From positions 55,560 through 119,559 of the IMG/VR virus record IMGVR_UViG_3300003177_000005: 64,000 bases of DNA. The stretch is one strand, 5' to 3'. Numbering within the stretch: the first letter of the stretch is position 1; each line of letters begins with the position of its first letter. Source of the DNA: a virus. The position numbers and the translations under genes are program-made. Under the pieces are notes generated by a model that worked only from the letters and a program-made list of their open reading frames with translations, ran no database searches and was not told the DNA's origin. This document shows, piece by piece, positions 16,801 to 24,369 of this stretch.

Positions 16801-17184
16801 CCAGTCAGAATGATCAAGTAGGTATAATTTAGTTATATGCGAACCACATTCCCATACAGGAAAACTGCCCTAGTTTGTCTCGTAAGTTCTAGTAGTATAT
16901 ACAATATCTTTGCCTTTATGGTGTAAGTGCGATAATATATATGGGGGATGTTGGTAACGCAACATCTTGGTTCTAGAGGCAACTTACCTCGATAGTGTCC
17001 TAAGCTGAGCATCCTATAGGTCTTCGGATCTATAGGGTGTGAGGTGGATGGGTCAGAGGAAAGTTGTAGACGAATGCACCAGTAACTGCTGGTGAAATCC
17101 AATCAGAAGTCGTGGGGGAAGTGGGGGTACGATCAAAGTGGCCCAAAGGGCATCCGCTTAGACAGCAAGATATCGCTAGATATC
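16800..17184 (+). ncRNA. Large structured non-coding RNA of unknown class
   Basis: Roughly 385 bases with clearly higher GC than the flanks and no protein-coding character. Visible stems: GATGTTG/CAACATC (16947-16966); a 12-base stem closed by a TTCG tetraloop (17011-17038); CACCAG/CTGGTG (17077-17094); GCCC-AAA-GGGC (17141-17151); TCGT/ACGA around a purine-rich loop (17110-17132); GATATC-GCTA-GATATC at the end (17169-17184); and a possible long-range pairing of GTAAGTT near 16882 with AACTTAC near 16981. It is preceded by promoter copy 8. I do not see the hallmark sequences of tmRNA, group I introns or RNase P RNA. Large ornate phage RNAs (GOLLD or ROOL type) are an alternative I cannot test. 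Ends are approximate. Confidence 0.65.
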
Positions 17185-17579
17185 AATCTATGTTATACTT
17201 ATATATAAGACATATATAATACTTAAACTAAAGAGATCTAATAATTTATATATAAACAAATAATAAACATATAAGATCTTAATAATATATAAAAGATAAA
17301 TATAATAAAGGTCTATCAGTAATAATCCTAAAGTTATGTCATAGACAGATATAGAGATCTTAATAATAAATAATAAATATAAAGATCTAAATAATTATAA
17401 CATATATACATAAATAATAAAATATATAATAAACTAATATATAGATAAGAAAATATCTTAATAATATAAAAGAGATCTATAATCATAGTTAATAAGACAT
17501 AAAGGTAGTAAATTTAGTTAATACTACTATAAGATATACTATGACATAGATAAGTAAAAGAAAGTTAAAATAGAGTATA
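17185..17579 (+). repeat. AT-rich non-coding block with iterated AGATCT sequences
   Basis: No credible gene lies here. AGATCT occurs at 17234, 17274, 17355, 17383 and 17473 (ATATCT at 17453), mostly followed by (T)AATAAT, in an otherwise almost pure A/T stretch. The repeats resemble iterons or protein-binding sites and could form an origin, the tail of the preceding RNA, or a leader of the next operon. Confidence 0.5.
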
Positions 17580-17620
17580 TTTTATCTATATATTATTTAG
17601 TTAGTAATGTCATATTACTA
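17580..17620 (+). promoter_or_regulatory. Early promoter with palindrome (copy 9)
   Basis: TTTTATCTATATATTATTTA is followed by TAGTAATGTCATATTACTA (17602-17620), a 7-bp perfect inverted repeat whose arms differ in one base from the usual TAGTGA. It heads the operon from 17650 to 22942. Confidence 0.65.
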
Positions 17621-17649
17621 AAGTTAAAATTTAAATAAGGAGTTAAGTT

Positions 17650-18021
17650 ATGAAGGTTGAGTTAGTTAAGTTATCAGAGAGTATCAGTTCTGTTACTCCA
17701 TTTGAGTTCTTTATGTTAAAAGAGAAAATAACAGATAGTTCTCTTTATATTTTTAAAGAAGAGAACCTTGTCGATATCAAAAGTAAGAGGGGTAAAGTAT
17801 TAAATACTTCTTTTGTAGATATTAATTTAGGTATCAATGTAAATATTAGTTATTACGTTATGAAACAAGATGATATCTTTATTGTATATGTGATTGATTT
17901 TTTGGTTGAAAAGGTTTTAAGTGATGAGGTTTTTGTTAATAAGTTAGAGCTCGTTGAAAAAACATTAGTCAAATTTAAAGATGTCTATAATAAAGAAGAG
18001 TTTAAATTATTAGGGGTTTAA
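17650..18021 (+). CDS. Hypothetical protein, 123 aa
   Basis: ATG 17650 follows AAGGAGTTAAGTT. The product is soluble with mixed alpha/beta character. After its TAA (18019-18021) the same frame stays open to 18369, so this could be the first part of a longer protein interrupted by one nonsense codon. No family recognised. Confidence 0.65.
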   Translation: MKVELVKLSESISSVTPFEFFMLKEKITDSSLYIFKEENLVDIKSKRGKVLNTSFVDINLGINVNISYYVMKQDDIFIVYVIDFLVEKVLSDEVFVNKLELVEKTLVKFKDVYNKEEFKLLGV

Positions 18022-18078
18022 GAAGATAATGTCTATAAAAAACATCTTCTAAAAAGATTAGAGTTAAATTTATTTAAA

Positions 18079-18369
18079 TTGTTGGTAAATCTTAACTATT
18101 CTGTTAATAGTAAATTAATCGAAATTAGAAGGTTTGAGATATTATTAGAATTATCTATGGTGAAAAGACCAATTTATAGAGAATTGATTTTTCCATTTAA
18201 GAACCCAGAACCAAAGCAGTCTTATGAGAAAGCGTCTATGTTTAAAAAAGGTCAAGAAGAAAAGAGACTTAAACTTGTAAATAACACTACTAAAGAAAGA
18301 TGGGAACGGTTAGAACAAGGAAATATAAAGCTGCGGGTAACACCAGAAATGAAAGACGAAACAAAGTAA
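18079..18369 (+). CDS. Hypothetical basic protein, in frame with the upstream gene
   Basis: A TTG at 18079 is the first accepted start, but no ribosome-binding site precedes it, and the frame is continuous with the 17650 gene across a single TAA. The 96 residues are basic and helical. Either it is the C-terminal half of the upstream protein (readthrough, nonsense mutation or sequencing error) or a poorly translated separate gene. Confidence 0.45.
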   Translation: MLVNLNYSVNSKLIEIRRFEILLELSMVKRPIYRELIFPFKNPEPKQSYEKASMFKKGQEEKRLKLVNNTTKERWERLEQGNIKLRVTPEMKDETK

Positions 18370-18409
18370 AAGTATCTTTGTATCAAAAATTAAAAAACAG
18401 GAGAAAAAA

Positions 18410-19663
18410 ATGAAAAAAATTGAAGAGGTATTTCTAGAGTATATTAAGTATGGAACTAACATTGAGTTATTATTTGCTGTGGGTGACTTAGAAAGAGTAC
18501 CATTAATTAAAGTGAAATTTATAGAGGTAGAACTATTAATGCAGAACCATTGCAAAAAGAAGTATATGGTTAAAAAAGAGAAAATTGATATCAGAGCTAT
18601 TAAATGGCAACCCAACTTTAAAATAGAAACTGAAGTATCTAAATTAATTAAAGAAAAAACAACTAAAATCAAAGATGTTTTAGGTGTTAAAATCGAAATT
18701 CAAGTAAACTCTTCTTTAAGAAATACATTCATAGCAATCTTAAATAAGGATGATGATGAAAGAAAAATGTGGTTAAATATTAAGGAAATGTTTATCGAAG
18801 ATGGTAAACTAGATAAAAACGAAAAGTTAAACTATTTAAGTATTATGGATCCATTGGATATTCATAGTGGTGCCAAAAACGAAAAGTTAAGAGATGTTAT
18901 CTTATATAAACCGTTTTCTAAGAAAGATAAGAAAAAGTCGAAAATAGATAAAGTTGCTGTTAAGATAGAAAAACCTCAAGCAACATCAGTTTATAAAAAC
19001 CTTATGAATCTAATAAAAGAACAAGCAGGTAAGAAAAGTGAAAAGGAAAAATCTAATAGACTTAAAGATATGATTACAGAAACCCTTGGTCATCTTTTTA
19101 ATGGAAACGAAATTCATATGATTGTTCCTAAAACAAATCAATATAAAGATGATTTTATTAATGACTTAGTTAAAAATACAGTAGCACTAAATGATATCAG
19201 TAATGATGTTCCAATTAGCGAGAATGATAGAGAGAATACTTTTATCGATATCGAAAAAGGTTTAAAAGAAAACGGTATTGACTCTTTAGATAACAATAGT
19301 ACCTACCAAGATCCATTTCGATCAAAAGAAAAGGATACTATTAAGGATGTGTGTAGTTTCTCGTTTTATGTAATCTTCCCTAACGGGCAAAATGAGTTTT
19401 TCGTTTTAAATAAGATAAACAAGGAGATGTTAATCGTAAAGGTTATTTCGTCAACTAAGTTAAGGGTAATGACCTTAGGTACTTTGGAGAGTCTATCTAA
19501 AATGACTCAAATAGATCTTAATAAAATATCTAAAATAACATTACCTATGGAGATTTTGGAATATACTCTAAAAAACTATATTTGGGAACATCAAAAAACC
19601 AACCTTCTTATTAATCCTCATGAACAAGAGTTATTTAATCATCTGGTTGAATTATATAGTTAG
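18410..19663 (+). CDS. Hypothetical protein, 417 aa
   Basis: ATG 18410 follows ACAGGAGAAAAAA. It is the longest early gene of unknown function here. The sequence has a basic, Lys-rich middle (about residues 165-225, with KPFSKKDKKKSKIDKV) between more ordered N- and C-terminal regions. The last 100 residues look like a compact alpha/beta domain. No membrane segment and no recognised motif. Confidence 0.7.
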   Translation: MKKIEEVFLEYIKYGTNIELLFAVGDLERVPLIKVKFIEVELLMQNHCKKKYMVKKEKIDIRAIKWQPNFKIETEVSKLIKEKTTKIKDVLGVKIEIQVNSSLRNTFIAILNKDDDERKMWLNIKEMFIEDGKLDKNEKLNYLSIMDPLDIHSGAKNEKLRDVILYKPFSKKDKKKSKIDKVAVKIEKPQATSVYKNLMNLIKEQAGKKSEKEKSNRLKDMITETLGHLFNGNEIHMIVPKTNQYKDDFINDLVKNTVALNDISNDVPISENDRENTFIDIEKGLKENGIDSLDNNSTYQDPFRSKEKDTIKDVCSFSFYVIFPNGQNEFFVLNKINKEMLIVKVISSTKLRVMTLGTLESLSKMTQIDLNKISKITLPMEILEYTLKNYIWEHQKTNLLINPHEQELFNHLVELYS

Positions 19664-19673
19664 TGGTTAAGTT

Positions 19674-20033
19674 ATGTTATTCGTTAATACAGGTAGTACA
19701 AGATTAGTATTCTTGACTAAAAAATATGCTATAAAAATACCAAGAATTTTCGTAAAACCTGATAATGGGTTTTACGGGAAAACCATCGGTTTCTTAAATG
19801 GATGGTTGGCTAACAGATATGAATACAAATGGTCTAAAAGTCAAATGTATGATTTTTTATGTCCTGTTAAGTATAGTTTTTTCTTTAGTATGATTATCGT
19901 GATGAAAAGAGCTGAAACATTATCTAGAGAAGAGTTTTTTAATTTAAATAAATTCAATTTTGTTTATGAACATAAGTTAGATAGTTATGGTAAATTAGAT
20001 GGCAAAGTAGTTGTTGTTGACTATGGAAATTAA
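19674..20033 (+). CDS. Mini protein-kinase-like protein lacking the catalytic loop
   Basis: The 119 residues resemble the start of a kinase fold: a short Gly-rich strand (NTGSTRLVF), an AIKIP motif with Lys21 at the position of the beta-3 lysine, Glu50 (NRYEYKWSK) where the helix-C glutamate is expected, a hydrophobic hinge (MIIVMKRAE), and a terminal VVVVDYGN in the position of the DFG motif. No HRD-type catalytic loop or C-lobe is present, so kinase activity is unlikely. I recall similar short proteins in other phages, of unknown function. The start (19674) has only a weak ribosome-binding site, about 10 bases after the upstream gene. Confidence 0.5.
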   Translation: MLFVNTGSTRLVFLTKKYAIKIPRIFVKPDNGFYGKTIGFLNGWLANRYEYKWSKSQMYDFLCPVKYSFFFSMIIVMKRAETLSREEFFNLNKFNFVYEHKLDSYGKLDGKVVVVDYGN

Positions 20034-20048
20034 AATTAGGAGAAAAAA

Positions 20049-20201
20049 ATGACAATTGAAGAGTTAGTAAAAGTTTATGACAATGGTGATATTGGTACTA
20101 AATTAAAAGTAAGAGCTATGTTAACAGCTCGACACTACTTAAATAGTGTTGTCGTTAAAAAACCGTTACTATTACTACCATACTTTACTAAGAAAAAGTA
20201 A
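20049..20201 (+). CDS. Small protein, 50 aa
   Basis: ATG 20049 follows TTAGGAGAAAAAA, a strong ribosome-binding site. The frame runs to TAA at 20199-20201. The acidic N-terminal half (MTIEELVKVYDNGDIGTKLK) is followed by a basic, Leu-rich tail ending KKK. Spacing to both neighbours is tight. No family recognised. Confidence 0.6.
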   Translation: MTIEELVKVYDNGDIGTKLKVRAMLTARHYLNSVVVKKPLLLLPYFTKKK

Positions 20202-20220
20202 GAAACTTAAAGGAAAAATA

Positions 20221-20829
20221 ATGAAAAATAAGATATGGTTAATTAAGAGGAAAGATGTTTTACACACAGGTTCTACAAAAGAGACAGTTTTCGGTATCTA
20301 TAAGTTTAAGGATACTAAAAAACTTTTTGAAGGTTTAAAAACCTATATGGAGAAGAATAATAGAGTTTATATAGAACTTTATTGTTTAAGAAAACAAATT
20401 CTTATACAGTCTAGATCATTTAGTAGTATCTTAAATTATGTAGGAAAGTTTAGAATTATGGTTTCTCAGTATCCAAAGTTAGATACTAGTTTTTTAGATA
20501 AGTATAATAAAAAGGTAGATAAACTCTTTAGAAAGATTACTGAAAATGGCATTGAAGTAAAAAACATTAACTTCGATAGAAACGCTCTAAAATGTAAGTT
20601 AACATTATTACTGTTTAACGAAGAAACTGGTTATTACACTAAAGAATTTTCTTATAATAGTATTATCTTAAGCGATAATAGTTTACTGTTTAAAGATAAG
20701 TTTCTCGAAAATAAAGATGTGTTAATTGGTTATAAAGAAGAAATAATTTGGAGCAAAGATAAAACTGATACTAACTATTACTTCTTTAAAGAAAATAAAT
20801 TAGACTTAGAAGTTGCCGAAAAAGGCTAA
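20221..20829 (+). CDS. Hypothetical protein, tandem paralogue of the 21443-22090 product
   Basis: Start chosen at 20221 after TTAAAGGAAAAATA. The longer frame from 20146 would overlap the preceding gene. The 202 residues are clearly homologous to the 21443 product: WLIK/WVIK near the start, IFGIYKF/IKGIFPF-like spacing, and FLDKYNKKVDKLFRKITENG against FLDKYNKKVDKFFKKLTANG. After GCC GAA AAA GGC TAA a +1 shift would add an acidic tail (ANDNEEVEEENDF...) up to a TAA ending at 20923, so the real C-terminus is probably longer. Function unknown. Confidence 0.65.
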   Translation: MKNKIWLIKRKDVLHTGSTKETVFGIYKFKDTKKLFEGLKTYMEKNNRVYIELYCLRKQILIQSRSFSSILNYVGKFRIMVSQYPKLDTSFLDKYNKKVDKLFRKITENGIEVKNINFDRNALKCKLTLLLFNEETGYYTKEFSYNSIILSDNSLLFKDKFLENKDVLIGYKEEIIWSKDKTDTNYYFFKENKLDLEVAEKG

Positions 20830-20924
20830 TGATAATGAGGAAGTAGAAGAAGAAAATGACTTTACACCTATTCCTCATGACGAAAGTGAAATTATGAAAT
20901 TAACTGGTAAGGTAGGGTATTAAA

Positions 20925-21428
20925 ATGGAAGAGAGAGTGAAAGAACTGATTTATTTAAGAGACAGTTTATTAAGAAGAATCCAAAAGTTCTACAAGATTA
21001 TTAACACCGTAGAAGATGATCAAGTATTAGCGGATAAACTAAATAAAGATTTAGAAATTGCAGAACAAGATTTGCCAACTGATAAGGAAACTAGTAAAGC
21101 AATCAACGATCTTAGTAATTGTGTTAATTTACCTCATTTGATTACATTCTTTAAAAGTTTGGTTATTGCCCCAAAAGGCAATAACCAAATAATTATGGAT
21201 ACTGATGATGGTAGTGTTTTTAAGATTAAAGTAACAACAGAAGCAATCGAAGTAAATATAATTTTTAGTGGTAAAACCTTAGAAGTTGAAAGTTTAGAAA
21301 CATCTCCTGCTATAAATATTTTTAAAAGTTTTAATTTCAAAAGAAATACAGTTAGTGATAAAACAAGTCTTTTAAAGTATAGTAAAAATTTAAAAGAGTA
21401 TATAGATTCACTTTGTAATAAAAAATAG
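20925..21428 (+). CDS. Hypothetical coiled-coil protein, 167 aa
   Basis: ATG 20925 begins right after the possible extended tail of the previous gene. The first 60 residues are helical and heptad-like (ELIYLRDSLLRRIQKFYKII), the rest alpha/beta. It lies between two paralogous genes, suggesting a duplicated cassette. No family recognised. Confidence 0.65.
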   Translation: MEERVKELIYLRDSLLRRIQKFYKIINTVEDDQVLADKLNKDLEIAEQDLPTDKETSKAINDLSNCVNLPHLITFFKSLVIAPKGNNQIIMDTDDGSVFKIKVTTEAIEVNIIFSGKTLEVESLETSPAINIFKSFNFKRNTVSDKTSLLKYSKNLKEYIDSLCNKK

Positions 21429-21442
21429 AAAAAGGAAGAATA

Positions 21443-22090
21443 ATGGAAAAGAGAGTATGGGTAATTAAAACTATGGATACCATAACTACAAGTGGGCCAA
21501 AAGAGGAAATAAAAGGAATATTTCCTTTTATAGGTGTTAAAGGTGTTTTTAAAAGTTTAAAAGAACATATGAAAAATAATACATTTGTATTTTTAGGCAC
21601 TTATAATATGAAGAAACAATGTTTCCTTGACTTTAGACGCCTTAATAGTAAAAAAGATTGGATAGGTGCTTTTAGAATGTTGGTTATCGGGTATCCAGAA
21701 CTTAATATAAGTTTTTTGGATAAATATAATAAAAAAGTTGATAAGTTTTTTAAGAAATTAACAGCTAATGGACTTACTGTAAGAAAATTCACAACAGCAC
21801 CTGTCGAATGTGTTAAGAGTACAGAATTTAAGTTTTTGTTTTACAATTTTAACACAGGTTACTACATTAAAAAAATAAAAGTCGAAGGTCAAATAAGCGA
21901 AGATGTTCCCTCTGAGATAAAAGATTTTCGTAGGATTAATAACGAAAATATTATTGGTTATAGAGAAAAAATCCTTCTATGGACTGGTGATGAGATTAAA
22001 AAATATTATTTTATAGACAAAAATCTGAATTTGGATTTAGAAGGTGATACTGTTGAGTTTACATCTAATAAAAGTAGTAAAAAATTGTAA
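21443..22090 (+). CDS. Hypothetical protein, tandem paralogue of the 20221-20829 product
   Basis: ATG 21443 follows AAAAAGGAAGAATA. The 215-residue protein shares its N-terminal strand, the central FLDKYNKKVDKFFKKLTANG block and the IIGYREKI.LW segment with the gene 600 bases upstream. The C-terminus ends in a Ser/Lys-rich tail rather than the acidic tail of its paralogue. Function unknown. Confidence 0.7.
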   Translation: MEKRVWVIKTMDTITTSGPKEEIKGIFPFIGVKGVFKSLKEHMKNNTFVFLGTYNMKKQCFLDFRRLNSKKDWIGAFRMLVIGYPELNISFLDKYNKKVDKFFKKLTANGLTVRKFTTAPVECVKSTEFKFLFYNFNTGYYIKKIKVEGQISEDVPSEIKDFRRINNENIIGYREKILLWTGDEIKKYYFIDKNLNLDLEGDTVEFTSNKSSKKL

Positions 22091-22102
22091 AAGGTAAAAG
22101 AA

Positions 22103-22942
22103 ATGAAAGTAATAGAATTTTTAACAGGGTATATTGGTGAGGACAATGTTGTCCTTTATGATGGAGTAATAGGTCAAGATATTATTGATAAACTATTTTC
22201 TAATGCTGGCAATAGTTATTTTAATAAATTAATAGAAGTGATGGAATTGAAAAATATTTTTGAACTTCATTTATTTACTGATAAATTTCGACATATGATT
22301 TTATATAGAAAACTTAAATATCAAGATGATGTCGTTGATGCAATAGTAACTATACAAGGTAAGGATACTAGGATTGATAAAAGATTAAAAGATTTGGATA
22401 AAGAATTTAAATTTCTATTTACTCCAATCTATATTTATAAACAACCAGTTAAAAAGGAAATGAAAATAACCGATAAACTGGAAGGTGAAGGTTTAGCTCT
22501 TTTATCTAATGATACTTTAGATAGTATTGTTAAAAAACTTAGTGTTAAATATGAAATAAGTCGAAATAGTGGTCAACATTTTTTCGATGAGGATGATAAT
22601 TATTTATTTACGTCTTATAATGGAAAGTTCTTCGATGTTAGAGAAGATGGTCTTTTAGATACTGAAACAGAAAGAGAACTTACAAAATTAGTCTATAAAA
22701 GATTAAGTTTTAAAAATGTTCTTATAGATATAGAATCAGATATTATGATTTTTGAAATTTTTAATGATGTTGTTATTTTACATTGTAAACAAGATTATTC
22801 TGAATTATTAACTGATGTTAAAATAGAAAAGATGTTAAATGTATCTTATGAAGATATTGACCCACTATTAACTATAAATCCTAAGATATTATTAAATATG
22901 TTAGGTATAAAAAATAAAAACTATACAGGTTCTCAAGATTGA
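22103..22942 (+). CDS. Hypothetical protein, 279 aa
   Basis: ATG 22103 follows TAAAAGGTAAAAGAA. The protein is acidic and alpha/beta, with no membrane segment or known motif. It is the last gene of the unit begun at 17650 and its stop codon is buried in a terminator-like hairpin. Confidence 0.7.
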   Translation: MKVIEFLTGYIGEDNVVLYDGVIGQDIIDKLFSNAGNSYFNKLIEVMELKNIFELHLFTDKFRHMILYRKLKYQDDVVDAIVTIQGKDTRIDKRLKDLDKEFKFLFTPIYIYKQPVKKEMKITDKLEGEGLALLSNDTLDSIVKKLSVKYEISRNSGQHFFDEDDNYLFTSYNGKFFDVREDGLLDTETERELTKLVYKRLSFKNVLIDIESDIMIFEIFNDVVILHCKQDYSELLTDVKIEKMLNVSYEDIDPLLTINPKILLNMLGIKNKNYTGSQD

Positions 22943-22953
22943 GAACCTGTATA
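22922..22953 (+). terminator. Long hairpin around the stop codon
   Basis: TATACAGGTTCTCA and TGAGAACCTGTATA form a 14-bp perfect stem with a short loop. The TGA stop is at the base of the right arm. Only A/T-mixed sequence follows, so it may be a 3'-end structure rather than a strong intrinsic terminator. Confidence 0.6.
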
Positions 22954-22966
22954 AATTAATAAAAAT

Positions 22967-23004
22967 TTATCTATATATTTTTTATTTAGTGTGAAACATC
23001 ACTA
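22967..23004 (+). promoter_or_regulatory. Early promoter with palindrome (copy 10)
   Basis: TTTATCTATATATTTTTTAT is followed by TAGTGTGAAACATCACTA (22987-23004). It lies between a terminator-like hairpin and the next gene set. Confidence 0.65.
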
Positions 23005-23052
23005 TAGGTGTCCTTAATGGATTAATTTATTCTATTTTTCTAGAAGTTAAAT

Positions 23053-23184
23053 ATGAACAAAAAAGTTACGAGAGATGGAAACATCTTGATGGGGTTTAAG
23101 GGTGAAATAAATCTTAAACAAAAAGCTGTACCTTCTAAGAAGGTTTATAAAAGAAGACCTAAACATGGTCTTAAATTTTATTAA
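23053..23184 (+). CDS. Small basic protein, 43 aa
   Basis: ATG 23053 opens 43 codons to TAA 23182-23184. The peptide is strongly basic with a KKVYKRRPKHGLKFY end and no acidic tail. The ribosome-binding site (AGAAG) is modest, but position directly after promoter copy 10 and tight spacing to the next gene support it. Confidence 0.5.
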   Translation: MNKKVTRDGNILMGFKGEINLKQKAVPSKKVYKRRPKHGLKFY

Positions 23185-23195
23185 GGGGTTATAAA

Positions 23196-23504
23196 ATGGA
23201 ATTAAATAAAGATGTATTTAAAATGTTTTTAAATAGTGGTTTAGTGATAGTGGACTTAAGTATTAACGAGTGTATGCATGGGTTATCTATAAGTACCCAA
23301 TTAAAGATGAGAAAGTCTAAGATTACTTTTTTAATAGCTGATTTGGAAGCAGAAAGATATAGGTTAATAGAAAGAACAATGGATATAAAGGAACTATCCA
23401 TACTAAGAAATAGTCAAGGTTTTAAAACATCTTATGGATATATACCGCAATACTGTCTAGAACTACTACTACTATATCAGACGCTGGAGTCTCAATTGCT
23501 CTAA
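23196..23504 (+). CDS. Hypothetical protein, 5' piece of a decayed gene
   Basis: ATG 23196 follows TTAAGGGGTTATAAA. The frame encodes 102 residues, but its last part is Leu/Tyr-rich and unlike coding sequence. Another frame from about 23425 onward is open (DAGVSIALIEAVFEEYRSV) into the 23543 frame. I infer one gene with a shift near GGTTTTAAAAC (about 23418-23428). Confidence 0.5.
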   Translation: MELNKDVFKMFLNSGLVIVDLSINECMHGLSISTQLKMRKSKITFLIADLEAERYRLIERTMDIKELSILRNSQGFKTSYGYIPQYCLELLLLYQTLESQLL

Positions 23505-23542
23505 TAGAAGCAGTATTTGAGGAATATAGAAGTGTTACTAAT

Positions 23543-23887
23543 GTGAATAACAAAATAATAGGGTTTTTTATCGAAACAGAAGTAAATAACAGTCTACATA
23601 AGGAAATTTTCAGGTTAAACGATAAGGTAAGTAATAAATATTGGCAATCGATAGCAAACAAATTGGATATGTTAGAAATCCTTTTATCTAGAGATGTTAC
23701 ATTTGAAATGCATGATTTGTATAAGGACTCTCAATTGGATCTACCTATATACCAAAATGATAAAGGGCAATTTATAAGAAATCCTACTAAAGATGAACTC
23801 GATATGTACAAAGAAAAAAATAGTGATATATTAACCTCTTTTCTTTATGAACCATTAAAAAGTGAGATAGATGCTGAAAGAGAATAG
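23543..23887 (+). CDS. Hypothetical protein, middle piece of a decayed gene
   Basis: A GTG at 23543 is the first accepted start, but the frame is open backwards to about 23425 and there is no ribosome-binding site. The acidic helical product ends at TAG 23885-23887, after which the same frame continues (LKIPKSVDFYKSLVIHEV). Probably part of a longer gene spanning 23196-24206. Confidence 0.5.
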   Translation: MNNKIIGFFIETEVNNSLHKEIFRLNDKVSNKYWQSIANKLDMLEILLSRDVTFEMHDLYKDSQLDLPIYQNDKGQFIRNPTKDELDMYKEKNSDILTSFLYEPLKSEIDAERE

Positions 23888-23933
23888 TTAAAGATTCCCA
23901 AGAGTGTAGATTTCTATAAATCACTAGTTATTC

Positions 23934-24206
23934 ATGAAGTTTCAAAGAACAACTACACTATTGTTGATACTGAAACTAGTAATATATATATATAATCTTA
24001 TAGTAACTTCGAATTTTATTAAAATCTCTAGCATTGCGAGTGGTAACAATTTGCGAATATTAGCTTTAAATCAGTCGATTGGTATTATAAACTATATTAT
24101 TGTGACAATAGACTTATGCGAGAATAGTTTTTGGTCAGATGAGTTATTACAATTTGGGTCAACTATAAAAGAGTATATAGAAATACTCGTAAACAAAAGA
24201 ATATAA
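23934..24206 (+). CDS. Hypothetical protein, 3' piece of a decayed gene
   Basis: The listed frame starts at ATG 23934, but its first 20 residues (MKFQRTTTLLLILKLVIYIY) come from a stretch better read in the other frame. A shift within ATATATATATA (about 23983-23993) would join that frame to the C-terminal part here (NLIVTSNFIKISSIASGNNL...). The C-terminal 65 residues look genuine. No function. Confidence 0.4.
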   Translation: MKFQRTTTLLLILKLVIYIYNLIVTSNFIKISSIASGNNLRILALNQSIGIINYIIVTIDLCENSFWSDELLQFGSTIKEYIEILVNKRI

Positions 24207-24215
24207 GGATGTTCA

Positions 24216-24357
24216 ATGTACTTTAATTTACATGCAATTTTGAAACTTTAAAAAATTAAAGGTCTATTTATTAGATGATGGACCTAAAGATTTATTAGCT
24301 AATAAAGCTATTAGAAGAGATGGTGTTTATACTGAGTATAGATTAATTTTTGATTAA
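24216..24357 (+). pseudogene. Small frameshifted gene
   Basis: ATG 24216 follows ATAAGGATGTTCA but stops after 11 codons. Another frame from about 24245 encodes KLKVYLLDDGPKDLLANKAI and RRDGVYTEYRLIFD to TAA 24355-24357. A shift in ACTTTAAAAAATT would give a protein of about 45 residues. Confidence 0.35.
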
Positions 24358-24369
24358 AGGGAGAACAAT

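Noticed and set aside
16833-17102. 89-codon minus-strand frame over the structured RNA
   Set aside because: It has no ribosome-binding site, an atypical amino-acid composition for this genome, and overlaps the stems exactly; it is a by-product of the GC-richer RNA sequence.
16800-17184. tmRNA, RNase P RNA or group I intron
   Set aside because: There is no tRNA-like acceptor/T-arm or tag frame, no ordered pair of RNase P conserved regions (only isolated GAGGAAAG-like bases), and no P7 core or interrupted gene around it.
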